Assembly: GCA_903840415.1 (NCBI GenBank)
Contig: CAIMFY010000104.1
Span: forward strand, 1-64,000
Reading direction: 5' to 3'
DNA from: an uncultured Opitutia bacterium
Lineage (GTDB): Bacteria; Verrucomicrobiota; Verrucomicrobiia; Opitutales; Opitutaceae
Length of the DNA stretch: 64,000 bases
In this document: one piece after another, positions 53,301-62,456 of the stretch
How positions within the stretch are numbered: position 1 is the stretch's first letter
How the letters are laid out: each line of letters opens with the position of its first letter
Position numbers and translations under genes: made by a program
The notes under the pieces: generated by a model
What the model saw: the letters and a program-made list of their open reading frames with translations, nothing else
Told to the model about the DNA's origin: nothing
The model's database searches: none

Positions 53301-53720
53301 GCGACGATGCCGCTGAAGGGGAAATCTTCACGCGTGGTGCTCCTCATGGCGGGCTCGACGAACCCGATGCAGAGCCGGATCGACAACGGCGAGTTGATCG
53401 TGGCCTACACCGATGGCACGATGGCGCGGCTCGCGCTCGCGAATCCCGAGACGTGGTGGCCAATCGAGCAGGACTATTTCATCGACGATTTTCAGTTTCG
53501 CGACGACGCCGCGCTGCCGGTGCGGGTGGATTTGAAGACGGGCAACCTCCGCGTGCTCAAGCGTGAAACGTTCAAGGGCACGGGCCGAAAAATTCCCGGC
53601 GGGGCGGCGACGGTGCTGGAGTTGCCGCTCAATCCCACGAAGGAATTGAAATCGCTGACGGTGCGGGCGCTCGCAAACGATGTTGTCATCGGGCTGATGG
53701 CAGCGACGCTGGTGCGATGA
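50319..53720 (+). CDS. large secreted six-hairpin glycosidase, DUF4450-like
   Basis: This 1133-residue protein (1123 from GTG 50349) has an N-terminal beta-rich region (about 40-330), an (alpha/alpha)6-type barrel (about 340-740) with AWRTRLLGWRGPYSLDTLGWHDRARQH, LHSNGDLSNSHYDMN, VHPSAALWTFYHTMDS and NWMPYDWSINNV, and a long beta-sandwich tail. This resembles DUF4450-type glycosidases of plant or algal polysaccharide loci. I recognise the pattern but not a defined substrate. Start: ATG 50319 lies in a REP-like repeat, and the GTG at 50349 (VVKFGWFILLSALASFAQ) is a good signal-peptide alternative. The stop overlaps the next ATG (ATGA), so it is coupled to the SDR gene. Confidence 0.75.
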   Translation: MIHPCSSVKSVVKFGWFILLSALASFAQTPGAQKIFPNLETNIDRPLRYRPEGVDFVIENGAETFNRPLYGGNTAFRVDGGDKPEFVLYLPGRGGNLRLGLRTAKGAKWLHDAAKIETRYRPGELLYAICDPLLGEHGVLRVVAVALHQTEGLIVRAEAENISAGVELIWAFGGVNGQRGSRDGDIGTERVPISEWFQLQPGFCRDNAIEVGAGGFTLRTKVATIVGVAPSGAQHRVGDATQWGDPAALLAAENVAAPREPVVIGRAPLTNGQPLLISLQRVAAGATMSEDLGTYREVGAPPVAAKNLLAPAYAAAELPARFAEAEKHFAELRSRVTVETPDAFLNAAVGALNVAADAVWDEPQGDIMHGAIAWRTRLLGWRGPYSLDTLGWHDRARQHFEYWAGRQNTGPIPEKIPPANEKDNLARNEAGLHSNGDLSNSHYDMNLVAIDALFRHLRWTGDLAFAKKMWPVIERHLAWERRLFRREFGSDKLPLYEAYAATWASDDLQYSGGGTMHASAYNYFHNVEAARLARLLGADPKPYQQEARLLERGMRELLWLGQEAMVDPPTDSLKALSKFQPQPESGWFAESKDWLGAERVHPSAALWTFYHTMDSEVPTPREAWLMTQQVDTQIPHLPVRGPGVPVGLYTLAESNWMPYDWSINNVVMGEAVHAALGFWQAGRADDAWRIAKGSLLAAMFMGISPGNVGSMSYLDVYRRESQRDFADGSGVLSRAIVEGLFGLRPDALAGELRFEPGWPAEWEHAVLRHPDFTVSLKRDGETDSYVVEQRFSKPQMLRLRLVVRRDQIAAVTVDGVAGPWHVIENTVGAPRIDVLAPAAGRHEIAVRWAGESIRPRGELKFTRVQQGQMRWWAGPSAATKVVQIQNAQFVGEPSGFTPVDLTSSFNDRVTQIFKNEYRSPRSPFVSLALPKQGIGGWAGGVNAAAEIDDSGLRAVAAKNGGKIVLPMGEPLATPGAANVKNVLFVSQWDNYPREATMPLKGKSSRVVLLMAGSTNPMQSRIDNGELIVAYTDGTMARLALANPETWWPIEQDYFIDDFQFRDDAALPVRVDLKTGNLRVLKRETFKGTGRKIPGGAATVLELPLNPTKELKSLTVRALANDVVIGLMAATLVR

Positions 53721-54490
53721 CTAAGTTGGCGCAGCGCTTTGTAAGAAAACAGGCCGTAGTCACCGGCGGTGGCTCGGGGATCGGTCGCGCGATCGCGGAG
53801 AGGCTAGCGGCGGAAGGCGCCAGCGTGGCGATCTTCGAGTTGCGGGCGGAGGCGGGCGCGGAGGCCGCGGCGGCGATTCGTGCGGCGGGCGGATCGGCGC
53901 GTGTGATCGCGTGCGACGTGGCGAACACGGAGTCCGTGCGCGCGGCGTTTGCGCAGGTGGAGAAGCTCGACGTGCTGGTGAACAACGCCGGCATCGCCCA
54001 CGTGGGCGATGTGCTGACGACGACGCCGGAGGACCTCGATCGGATTTATGCTGTCAATGTGAAGGGGGTTTACCACGGGTTGCATTTTGGCGTGCCGAAG
54101 TTGATCGCGAATGGCGGCGGAGCGATCGTGAACATCGCCTCGACCGTCTCGAAGATCGCGGTGAAGGACCGGTTCGCTTACGGGATGAGCAAGGGCGCGG
54201 TGCTGACGATGACGCTCTCGGTGGCGCGCGATTTCGTGGACAAAAAAATCCGGTGCAACTGCGTGTGTCCGGCGCGGGTGCATACGCCGTTCGTCGATGG
54301 CTACGTGGCGAAAAATTATCCGGGGCGAGAGGCGGAAACGATGGCGCAGCTGGCGGCGGCGCAGCCGATCGGGCGAATGGGCGAGCCGCGGGAGGTCGCG
54401 GCGCTGGTGGCGTTTCTGGCCTCGGACGAGGCCGGGTTTGTCACCGGCTCGGCCTACGATATCGACGGCGGCGTGATTGCGCTGCGGTAG
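53717..54490 (+). CDS. short-chain dehydrogenase/reductase, fuconate-dehydrogenase-like
   Basis: This 257-residue SDR has TGGGSGIG (16-23) for NAD(P) binding, catalytic S142, Y155 and K159 (YGMSK), and the NNAG motif (89-92). Sequence blocks such as RCNCVCPARVHTPF and the ending GSAYDIDGGVIALR resemble 2-keto-3-deoxy-L-fuconate and related sugar-acid dehydrogenases. Its start overlaps the DUF4450-type glycosidase stop (ATGA), indicating joint expression. It probably oxidises a sugar released by that enzyme, which is inference. Confidence 0.83.
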   Translation: MTKLAQRFVRKQAVVTGGGSGIGRAIAERLAAEGASVAIFELRAEAGAEAAAAIRAAGGSARVIACDVANTESVRAAFAQVEKLDVLVNNAGIAHVGDVLTTTPEDLDRIYAVNVKGVYHGLHFGVPKLIANGGGAIVNIASTVSKIAVKDRFAYGMSKGAVLTMTLSVARDFVDKKIRCNCVCPARVHTPFVDGYVAKNYPGREAETMAQLAAAQPIGRMGEPREVAALVAFLASDEAGFVTGSAYDIDGGVIALR

Positions 54491-54519
54491 CGCTGCGGCT
54501 CCAACAAAATTCGGACAAG

Positions 54520-54543
54520 AAAAAATGGCGGTCACAAACCGCC
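54520..54543 (-). terminator. intrinsic terminator of the giant PEP-CTERM gene
   Basis: GGCGGT (54527-54532) and ACCGCC (54538-54543) pair around the 5-base loop CACAA. Read on the minus strand the stem is followed by A then six U. It sits 10 bases after the minus-strand stop at 54553 and lies 30 bases after the SDR stop. Confidence 0.85.
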
Positions 54544-54552
54544 GCTACAGGA

Positions 54553-57500
54553 TTACGACCGACGGCGGCGTTGGGCGGCGAGGGCGAGGAGGCCTAGGCC
54601 GGTGGCGAGGAGCGCCCACGTGGAGGGTTCGGGCACCGGGCTGAAATTAAGGAAGAGATTGTTGCCGGTCTGGCTGACGACGAAGATGCCGCCGCCGAGG
54701 CTGTTTTGGAACTGGCTGGCGTTGTATTGAAACGCGCCAGCGGAGAACCCAGTGATGCCGCCGGTGGTGCTGACGAACTGCCATGAGTAGGGTTGAGTCG
54801 GATCGAAATTCGAGAGCAGGCTGGGGTTATTGCCGCTGTTGAGAGAATTAAGATTGATGACGAACGGATTGGAACTCGTCGCGCTGATGACGAGCGGCCC
54901 CGTGACTGTTAAAAGATCCCAGTTCGTGCCGGGAGTGCCGGTGCTGCTGTTAATGTCGAACGCGAAGATCGCGCCGCCGGCGAAGGTGGTGGCGCCGACG
55001 GCGAGGCTGCCGGGGCTGTTGCCGGGCGAAACGGTGCCGCCGGAGTTGAGGACGAGCGTGCCGGTGATGATGCCCGAGCCGCCAAGGATGCCGCCGCTGT
55101 TGACGATGACAGAGCCGGTGCCGGTGGCGGAGCCACTGGTGTTGGAGACGATGACCTTGCCGCCGTTAATCACGGTGCCGCCGGTGTAGAGATTGGGCGC
55201 CGTGAGCGTGGTGGTGCCGGCGGAAGCCAGCAGGGTGCCGGCGCCGGAGATGACGTTGGTAAACGTCTGGGCACCGACGTTGTTAAGAGTTAGGATGCTG
55301 CCCGTGTTGAGCGCGATCGGTCCGCCGAGGGTACCGCCAGAGGCAATGTTGAGCGTGGCACCGGTGCCGACGCTGGTGCCAACGGTGCTGGCGACGCTGC
55401 CGGTGAGGTTGACGACGTCGCCACCCGCGCCGCTCACGGCAAACGTGCCGGTGCCGTTCACCGTGCCGGCAAAAGTGGTGGAGGTGTTGGCGACCGGCAT
55501 CGCGACCGTGAACGTCGCGCCGGGGTCGAGTTGGAGGACGGACGTGAGGTCGCCCGGGGTGAGGAAACCGGCGACGGTCTGGTTGTGAAGGACGTCGAGC
55601 ACGGCACTAGCATTCGTGGCGATGGAGAGTAGAGTCGTGGTGGGCAGGGCGTTGGCGACGCCGAGGACGAGCGTGCCGCCGGAAACCGTTGAATTTCCGA
55701 CATAGGTGTAGCCCGTGTAGCTGTTCTGGCTCGTCAGGGTAAGCGTGCCGGTGCCGGCTTTGAAGAACGAACCGGCGCCTGAGACCACGCCGCCAAACGA
55801 GGTGTTGTCGGAACGGGCAAGCGCGAGCGTGGCATTGTTGGACAAGTTGACGTTGCCAACAATGGAGCCTGACGTGGCCCCGTCGCCAACGATGAGGGTC
55901 CGGCTGTTCACATTGGTCCCACCCGTGTAAGTGTTGTTGCCGGTCAGCTTGACGTCGCCGGTCGTCGTGCCAGCGAGGACGCCCTCGCTCACACTGCCGT
56001 TGCCGGAGATCACGCCGCTGAACGTCGTCGTGTTGCTGCGATTGAAAATCAGAGCCCCATTGTCGATTACGTTGCCGAGGATAGAACCGGTCGTGCCATT
56101 GCTGCCGAGGAGGAGAGCGCCGCCAGCGTCGATCGTTGTGCCGCCGGTGTACGTGTTGTTGCCATAGAGGCCCAAAGTGTGGCCGTTGCCATTGTTGGAG
56201 CCGATTTCGAGGGCGCCGCCGGGCGTGGTGCCGTCCGTGATCGTGCCGGCGAAGACCGTGCCAAAAGCGGAGTTACCAAGGGTGACGTTGAAAGTCTTAC
56301 CGCTTTCAATTTTGATCGTGGAAGTGAATGCGCTGCTGTTGAAGCCGGCGATGACCTGATTGGCCGCCACATCAAGGATCGAAGTGATCGAAAGTATGGT
56401 CGAAGTTGGCAGGGCGTTGGTCGTTCCAATGGTCAGGGTGCCGGCGGTGATATTCGTGCCGCCAGTATAGGTATTTTGGCCCGTGAGAGTGAGCGTGTTG
56501 GTGTTATTCTTGTTCAGGAAGCCACCGCCCGAAATCACGCCGCCGTAGGTGACGTCGTTCGAGCGGTTGAACTGCACGCCGGTCTTTGCTGTCGTCGTGA
56601 CGATGTTGCCGGCGACCATGCCGCTCGTCGTGTTGTTGCCGAGATTAAGGGTGAGATTGTTGCCAGTGTCGTTAAGGACGGTGTTGCCGAGGTAGGTTTG
56701 ATTGGACGTGACCGTGACGACGCCGTTGATGGCGACGTTGCCCGCGCCGGAGATCACCGCGGAGAGTGGAGCCCCGCCCAGCGTCAGCGTCTTGTTCGCT
56801 GCGACCGTTGTCATGCCGCTGCCGCTCAGCGAGGAGATCGTTTCATTGTTCGCAACGCTGAAGGTGCCATTGGTGCCGACTGAAACCGAGCCGTTCGGAA
56901 CGGCGTTGTCGACGCCGGCGATGAGCACGCCGCCGTTGACCGAAGTGAGACCACTGTAAGTGTTGACGCCGGTCAGGGTCAGATTGCCTGGCCCGTTGAG
57001 GCTGAGAGAACCGGCACCCGAAATGATTCCGGCGTAGGTTGACGGGCCGGCATTTTGCACATTGACGCTGCTGGGGATACTGCTGCTCGGGTTGGTGGCA
57101 ATGTTGCCGGCGATGGTGCCGGTCGCGGTGCTGTTGCCGATGATGAGCACGCCGCTGGGAATCGAGGTGACGCCAGTGTAGGCTTGGTTGGCGACGACAT
57201 TGATGCCGCTGCCGAACGTGACGCCGCCTAAGCCGGAGATGATCGAGCTCAGCGTGCTGACGCCACTCAGCGTGAGAGCCTTCCCACTGGCGACCGTAGT
57301 CGTGCCAGTTCCTGAAAGCGAATTGATCGTGGCATTGTTGGAAACCGTGAAGTTTCCGCCCGAGTTGACTGTGACCGTGGCGTTGGGAACGACGTTGTCC
57401 GCGCCGACGACGAGGGCTCCGGCATTGATGGTGGCACTGCCGCTGAAGGTATTGGCCGGGTTGCTGATAATCAGCGTGGACGCGCCGTCTTTCACGAAAG

Positions 57501-60500
57501 TGCCGTTGCCGGAAAGCACGGACGAGTAAGTGATCGGGCTGCTAGGGACATCCGAGCGGTTGAAATCGAGCGTGCCGGGGTTCGTGATGGCGATGTTACC
57601 CGAGATGCTTCCCGTGGTGCCGTTGTTTCCGATTTGAAGCGTTCCGCTGCTGACGGTCGTGAGGCCTGTCAGGCTGGAATTGCCGGTCAAAATGAGAGTG
57701 CTGACGCCCCCGTTTTTTAGGAACGACCCTGCGCCCGAGAGCGAACCTGCGTAAGTGCTCAGGTTGCCAGGGTTGGTGTTCGGCATGTTGCTGTTGAGCG
57801 TCACACCGTTCTCGATGATTACATTGCTCGTCGCCGACGAACTGATGAGATCGCGGATGGTCTGGTTTGCGAAGACGTCAAACGTGCCGCTGCCATTGAG
57901 CGTGATATCGCTGCCGGTCGAGAGGGAGCCGGTTGAAGCGAGCTGTAGCGTGCCCGCGTTGATGTTGGTGCCTGCATAGCTGCTGGCGCCAGAGAGAACC
58001 AATGTGCCGGTGCCGGTTTTGGTCAGGTTGGAGCCGCTGATGGGACCGGCGTAGGTAAGGGTGGTGCCGGGGTCGGTGTTGATGGTGCCGCCGCTTATGC
58101 CGATAGCGACGTCTCGGTAGGCATTGAGCGGAAACGTGGCGGTGGTCTCGAGGGTGCCGCCATTGAGCGTGAGGCTGTTCAGCGTAGGAGAGCCGGGCAC
58201 GCCGCCGAGATTGCTGTCTTGGGAAATCGCGAGGACGCCTCCGTTGATAGTCGTCGCGCCCGAGTAGGAGTTGGCGCCGGAGAGCGTGAGCGTGCCGGGG
58301 CCGGTCTGATTGACTTGGCCGGTGCCGGAGATGGCGCCGCCAAAAGCATAGGCATCGGAGTGGGCGAAGGTCAGCGTGGCGTTGTCGGTGACATTGCCGG
58401 CGATGCTGCCGCCATTGCCGATACTGAGGGTGCCGGCACTGATCATCGTGCCGCCAGCGTAGGTGTTGGGGCCAGTCAGTGTGAGGGTGCCGGTGCCGAC
58501 TTTGGTTACCGAGCTGTTGCCATAGGAATTGTTATAATAAGTGCCGTCGCTCAGGATTCCGCTGTAAGTCGTGGATTGGTTGTTGGCGCCGACCGTCAAG
58601 GTTACGGGGTAAGAGTTGTCGGGACTATTGACCAAAGTTAGGTTTTGCGCGCCCGAAAGTCCTCCAAGAGTAAAGGCACCGACGCCAAAACCGATACCGA
58701 AGCTGAGAGTGCCGCCACCATTGTAATTCACCGTGCTGCCGGCCAGAGCCAGGGAATTGGTCAGCTTCAGTGTGCCGCCGCTAATGGTGGTAGTGCCGGT
58801 GAAAGTATTGTTGCCGGAAAGCCACAAAGTGCCGGTGCCGCCCTTAGTGAACGGGCCGTTGCCGGAGATGACGCCGGAAAAAGTGGCCGAAAGATTGCCA
58901 GAGGTGGCGAGCGAACCGTTCCCGAGCGAAATCGACGTGCCGCTGACGCCGGCAATCGAGCCGACGGTGATGACCTTGCCGTTGACGTCGAGGATGGCGC
59001 CAGAGCCGTTGAGATTTACGTCGGTTGCGCTGGGAAGGGTCGTGTTGCTGCCAAGCTGCAAGGTGCCAGCGCTGATGGTCGTGGAACCAGCGTAGGTGTT
59101 GGTTCCGGACAGAACCAGTAAGCCGGTCCCCAGCTTGGTCAGAGCCCCGGAGTCGGCGATGATTCCGCCATAGCTGAGAGTCGTGTTCGGATCAGTGCTG
59201 AACGTGCCGCCGGAAGCTCCCAAACTGATGCCGCGGTTGGACGCGAGCGTGAATGTGGCGGTGTTTTCGAGCGTGCCGCCATTGAAGACCAGCGAACCCG
59301 CGGTGGCAGAGCCGGGCGCGGGGCCGAGATTGCTGTCTTGGGAAATCGCGAGGATGCCGTTGTTGAGAGTAGTTGTGCCGGTGTAATTGTTGGCGGTGGA
59401 TAGAATGAGCGTGCCGGTGCCGACTTTGGTGAGGCTGCCTGAGCCGGAGAGCATTCCAGAATACGTCGTGTTGCCGTTGTTGTTGCCAACACTGAGCGCG
59501 ACAGGGGCTGAAGACGCATTGGTGAGTGCGAGGTTGTTCGAGCCGGTCAGGCCGCCGAGAGTCGCGCTGGTGAGCGTGCCGAAGGAAAGTCCGCCGCTCG
59601 CAGGTGCGGTGAGTGTGCTGTTTTGCAACGCAAGCGCGTTGCCGAGAGTGAGTGTGCCCGCGCTGATCGTGGTTGTGCCGGTGAAGGTGTTGGCGCCGGA
59701 CAGCATCCAGTTGCCGGCACCGGATTTCGTGAGCGATGTCGCCAGGACGCCGTTGTCTACGATCGCCGGACTCAGGGTGTTGGCTCCGGTGTTCGAGCCC
59801 GTGAGAGTCAGGCTGTGGGTCGTGCTGCCAGCGACCGCGAGATTGTTGGTGTTGTTCAGGCTGAGCGCGCCGGTGCCGGAGGCATCAATCGTGGCGCCGC
59901 CGGAGCCGATGGTGAACAGGTGGTTCGTGCTCTGATCGGTCGAACCGGTGAATTGCAGTGTGCCACCGTCGATGACGAGGCTTTGGACCATCGAAGTCGC
60001 GGCACCGATGCCGCTGGACGTGCCACCGTTCGCGACGGTGCCGACGGAAAGGATACCGCCGCTGATGGTAGTGACGCCGCTGTAAGAATTGGCGCCGGAG
60101 AGCGTCCAAGTGCCCGCGCCAATTTTGGTAAGCGCAGTGAGGCCAGTATTGTCAGCGATGGTGGCGGCCAGTGAACCGGAGCCTGACCCACCTAGCGACA
60201 GAGTGTGTGAGGCTGTGCTGGTGAATGCGACGCTCCCGGTGTTGGAGAAAGTGATCAGACCGGAGCCAGAGGCGTCGAGTGTTCCGCTGTTTATGCCGAG
60301 CGTGAACAGACGATCGGTCGATGTCGTCGCCCCTGTGTATTTTAGTGTGCCCCCGTTGAGCACGAGGTTGGTAGCAGCATTGGCCGACTTACCGATCGAA
60401 CTGTTTGAACCGCCGATGGCGAGGTTGCCGACCGACAGTATTCCAGCACCGATCGTCGTGCTCCCAGTGTAAGTGTTGGTGCCGGTCAAAGTAAGTGTGC

Positions 60501-62319
60501 CGCTCCCTTCGTAGTCGAGCCCGCTGCTGCCAGAAATAGTGCCGGCCAGCGTAAGGGAGTTAGCGGCGAACGCTTGGAGCGGGTAAGCGAAGTCGGTCGG
60601 GGTCGCAGTGGTAGGCACGCCGACTTGAAGGGTCGTAGACAGAACGATATTGTTGTGCAGGGTGAGGCCGTTGACGCTGGCCGCCAGTGCTGGAGCGCCG
60701 GTGTCTGCCGTGCCGGAGACCGTTAGGGTGCTATTGCCCAGCGGACCGGTGATCGTGCTGCCGCTGAGTGTGCTGCTGGCGCCGACCAGAAGGTAACCTG
60801 ACTGCAATCCGGAGGTGCCGGTGTAATTTCCGCTCGCGTTGGTTAATTCGACATAGCCCTTGTAGGTGACGTCGCCGGGTTCAGTCTCGTTGTTGCCAAT
60901 CGTCAGATTACCGATGCCATTCGCGCCCGCCGTGAGGGCAGAAGTGACTTTCAGATAGCCGCCGTTGACGCCGGTGAGATAAAGATTTCCGCCGCTAGGA
61001 GAAATGATCGGTCCGCTGACCGTGACATTGGTTGCAGTGCCGAAGTAGACGGTGCCTAGGTTCGATAGATCGATCGTTTCCGAAACATTGCGCGGGCTGG
61101 CGCCGTTGTGTGAATCGACGCCGATAATGGTGTCGCTACTAATGTCGCTGCCTGAGCTGGTGATTGCGCTCTTAAATCCGCTGAAGCTGAGACCGGTGCT
61201 TTCGGTGTAGCCGACATAGCCATCGTCATTGAGCACGATTGCTGGGGCCGAAGGCAATGCCCCGGTGCTGTCGAGGATTAGCGATGAGGCGGTGACGTTT
61301 ATGGTGCCGGCGAAAGAATTGTTGCCTTGAAGAATTAAAGTGAGGCGATTGTTTTCGCCGTTTGAGGCGGTTGATGAGGTGGCTGATACGCCTCCAGTGC
61401 CGCTAATGTTGCCGGCGTAGGTTACAGTATTTGTGCGACTAAAGACCAGCGACCCGTTATTGACGATATTGCCCGCGACGGAGCCAGTCGTTCCATTAGC
61501 GCCGATTTGAAGAGTGCCTGAGTTGATTGTCGTAGTGCCAGTATAGGTGTTGTTACCGGTGAGTATGAGGGTTCCTGTGCCACTTTGGTTGACCTGACCA
61601 GAGCCGGAAATGACCCCTCCGTAGGTCGCGGCATTCGAGCGGTCAAAAGTCAGTGTTCCATTGTTGAGGATATCGCCCGCGACGGAACCGGTCGTTCCGC
61701 CGGCGCCAACTTGCAGGGTGCCGCCGCCGATGGTCGTGGTGCCAGTGTAGGTGTTGGTGCCGGAGAGCGTGAGCGAGCCAGAGCCGAGTTTGTTGATGCC
61801 GAGACCTGTGCCAGCGATAACCGAAGAAATCGTGGCGTTCTGTGCTCCCGTATCGATGTTAGAGGTTGCTCCAAGAGTAAGTGTGCCGCCGCTCAATGTC
61901 GCCGTTCCTTCTTCAAAGGTGATTCCTTGGATGCCTGTGACAGTGCCGCTGACGTTGACTGTGAAACTGCCCGTGGCATTGGTGCCGGCGGAAAATGTCG
62001 CGATGCCACTGCCCCCACTCTTCGTTTGCCATGTGCCAGTGGAGCCAGTGCCATCAGATACAGTGGTCCAGTTGGCCGTCGCGTTTTGGTCCCATGTGCC
62101 CCCAGCGGTCGCTGAGCCACTAGATCCGGCTGTGTTCGAGTTGGTGTCCCAATAAACAGTCGTTTGTGCGCGCACTTTTCCAATGCTGAGCACGAGTCCG
62201 ACCGCGAGCGCGACGACCGCACAATGGCACAATCGCTGCCCTACAGGTGATCGCTTGAGGGATTGGACGAGGGGTGGTGGGAGTGCGAAATCCTCGATGA
62301 TTTTCATGGGAACGGGCAT
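54553..62319 (-). CDS. giant autotransporter-associated beta-strand repeat protein with PEP-CTERM signal (2588 aa)
   Basis: The protein starts with a signal peptide (VALAVGLVLSIGKVRAQ) and is then built from dozens of Gly/Thr/Asn/Ser-rich repeats, each with a short consensus such as LTLSGTNTYTGTT followed by INAGTLQVG. This is the beta-strand repeat also found in autotransporter passengers. It would form a long right-handed beta-helix on the cell surface. The C-terminus has the sorting signal VPEPSTWALLATG, a hydrophobic stretch and the basic cluster RRRRS, so an exosortase, not a beta-barrel, exports it. No enzymatic domain is visible. An alternative start is at 62307. A terminator follows at 54520. 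Confidence 0.9.
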   Translation of the reverse strand: MPVPMKIIEDFALPPPLVQSLKRSPVGQRLCHCAVVALAVGLVLSIGKVRAQTTVYWDTNSNTAGSSGSATAGGTWDQNATANWTTVSDGTGSTGTWQTKSGGSGIATFSAGTNATGSFTVNVSGTVTGIQGITFEEGTATLSGGTLTLGATSNIDTGAQNATISSVIAGTGLGINKLGSGSLTLSGTNTYTGTTTIGGGTLQVGAGGTTGSVAGDILNNGTLTFDRSNAATYGGVISGSGQVNQSGTGTLILTGNNTYTGTTTINSGTLQIGANGTTGSVAGNIVNNGSLVFSRTNTVTYAGNISGTGGVSATSSTASNGENNRLTLILQGNNSFAGTINVTASSLILDSTGALPSAPAIVLNDDGYVGYTESTGLSFSGFKSAITSSGSDISSDTIIGVDSHNGASPRNVSETIDLSNLGTVYFGTATNVTVSGPIISPSGGNLYLTGVNGGYLKVTSALTAGANGIGNLTIGNNETEPGDVTYKGYVELTNASGNYTGTSGLQSGYLLVGASSTLSGSTITGPLGNSTLTVSGTADTGAPALAASVNGLTLHNNIVLSTTLQVGVPTTATPTDFAYPLQAFAANSLTLAGTISGSSGLDYEGSGTLTLTGTNTYTGSTTIGAGILSVGNLAIGGSNSSIGKSANAATNLVLNGGTLKYTGATTSTDRLFTLGINSGTLDASGSGLITFSNTGSVAFTSTASHTLSLGGSGSGSLAATIADNTGLTALTKIGAGTWTLSGANSYSGVTTISGGILSVGTVANGGTSSGIGAATSMVQSLVIDGGTLQFTGSTDQSTNHLFTIGSGGATIDASGTGALSLNNTNNLAVAGSTTHSLTLTGSNTGANTLSPAIVDNGVLATSLTKSGAGNWMLSGANTFTGTTTISAGTLTLGNALALQNSTLTAPASGGLSFGTLTSATLGGLTGSNNLALTNASSAPVALSVGNNNGNTTYSGMLSGSGSLTKVGTGTLILSTANNYTGTTTLNNGILAISQDSNLGPAPGSATAGSLVFNGGTLENTATFTLASNRGISLGASGGTFSTDPNTTLSYGGIIADSGALTKLGTGLLVLSGTNTYAGSTTISAGTLQLGSNTTLPSATDVNLNGSGAILDVNGKVITVGSIAGVSGTSISLGNGSLATSGNLSATFSGVISGNGPFTKGGTGTLWLSGNNTFTGTTTISGGTLKLTNSLALAGSTVNYNGGGTLSFGIGFGVGAFTLGGLSGAQNLTLVNSPDNSYPVTLTVGANNQSTTYSGILSDGTYYNNSYGNSSVTKVGTGTLTLTGPNTYAGGTMISAGTLSIGNGGSIAGNVTDNATLTFAHSDAYAFGGAISGTGQVNQTGPGTLTLSGANSYSGATTINGGVLAISQDSNLGGVPGSPTLNSLTLNGGTLETTATFPLNAYRDVAIGISGGTINTDPGTTLTYAGPISGSNLTKTGTGTLVLSGASSYAGTNINAGTLQLASTGSLSTGSDITLNGSGTFDVFANQTIRDLISSSATSNVIIENGVTLNSNMPNTNPGNLSTYAGSLSGAGSFLKNGGVSTLILTGNSSLTGLTTVSSGTLQIGNNGTTGSISGNIAITNPGTLDFNRSDVPSSPITYSSVLSGNGTFVKDGASTLIISNPANTFSGSATINAGALVVGADNVVPNATVTVNSGGNFTVSNNATINSLSGTGTTTVASGKALTLSGVSTLSSIISGLGGVTFGSGINVVANQAYTGVTSIPSGVLIIGNSTATGTIAGNIATNPSSSIPSSVNVQNAGPSTYAGIISGAGSLSLNGPGNLTLTGVNTYSGLTSVNGGVLIAGVDNAVPNGSVSVGTNGTFSVANNETISSLSGSGMTTVAANKTLTLGGAPLSAVISGAGNVAINGVVTVTSNQTYLGNTVLNDTGNNLTLNLGNNTTSGMVAGNIVTTTAKTGVQFNRSNDVTYGGVISGGGFLNKNNTNTLTLTGQNTYTGGTNITAGTLTIGTTNALPTSTILSITSILDVAANQVIAGFNSSAFTSTIKIESGKTFNVTLGNSAFGTVFAGTITDGTTPGGALEIGSNNGNGHTLGLYGNNTYTGGTTIDAGGALLLGSNGTTGSILGNVIDNGALIFNRSNTTTFSGVISGNGSVSEGVLAGTTTGDVKLTGNNTYTGGTNVNSRTLIVGDGATSGSIVGNVNLSNNATLALARSDNTSFGGVVSGAGSFFKAGTGTLTLTSQNSYTGYTYVGNSTVSGGTLVLGVANALPTTTLLSIATNASAVLDVLHNQTVAGFLTPGDLTSVLQLDPGATFTVAMPVANTSTTFAGTVNGTGTFAVSGAGGDVVNLTGSVASTVGTSVGTGATLNIASGGTLGGPIALNTGSILTLNNVGAQTFTNVISGAGTLLASAGTTTLTAPNLYTGGTVINGGKVIVSNTSGSATGTGSVIVNSGGILGGSGIITGTLVLNSGGTVSPGNSPGSLAVGATTFAGGAIFAFDINSSTGTPGTNWDLLTVTGPLVISATSSNPFVINLNSLNSGNNPSLLSNFDPTQPYSWQFVSTTGGITGFSAGAFQYNASQFQNSLGGGIFVVSQTGNNLFLNFSPVPEPSTWALLATGLGLLALAAQRRRRS

Positions 62320-62456
62320 GGACTGAACGCGGGCTGTTTCTGCTCTAACATCGAATCCGACGCAAGGTTTTTGCGTTTCTTGATTTCTGCCGAACGGCCG
62401 TCGTTTTTCAGGCGAAAACGCTCCGCACCCGACTCAGGTGGTTCGGCTGGACGTGC

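Noticed and set aside
54553-62319. Possible CRISPR array because of many short regular repeats
   Set aside because: Repeats differ in length, are coding, translate to a beta-strand consensus in one frame and have no constant direct repeats with unique spacers.
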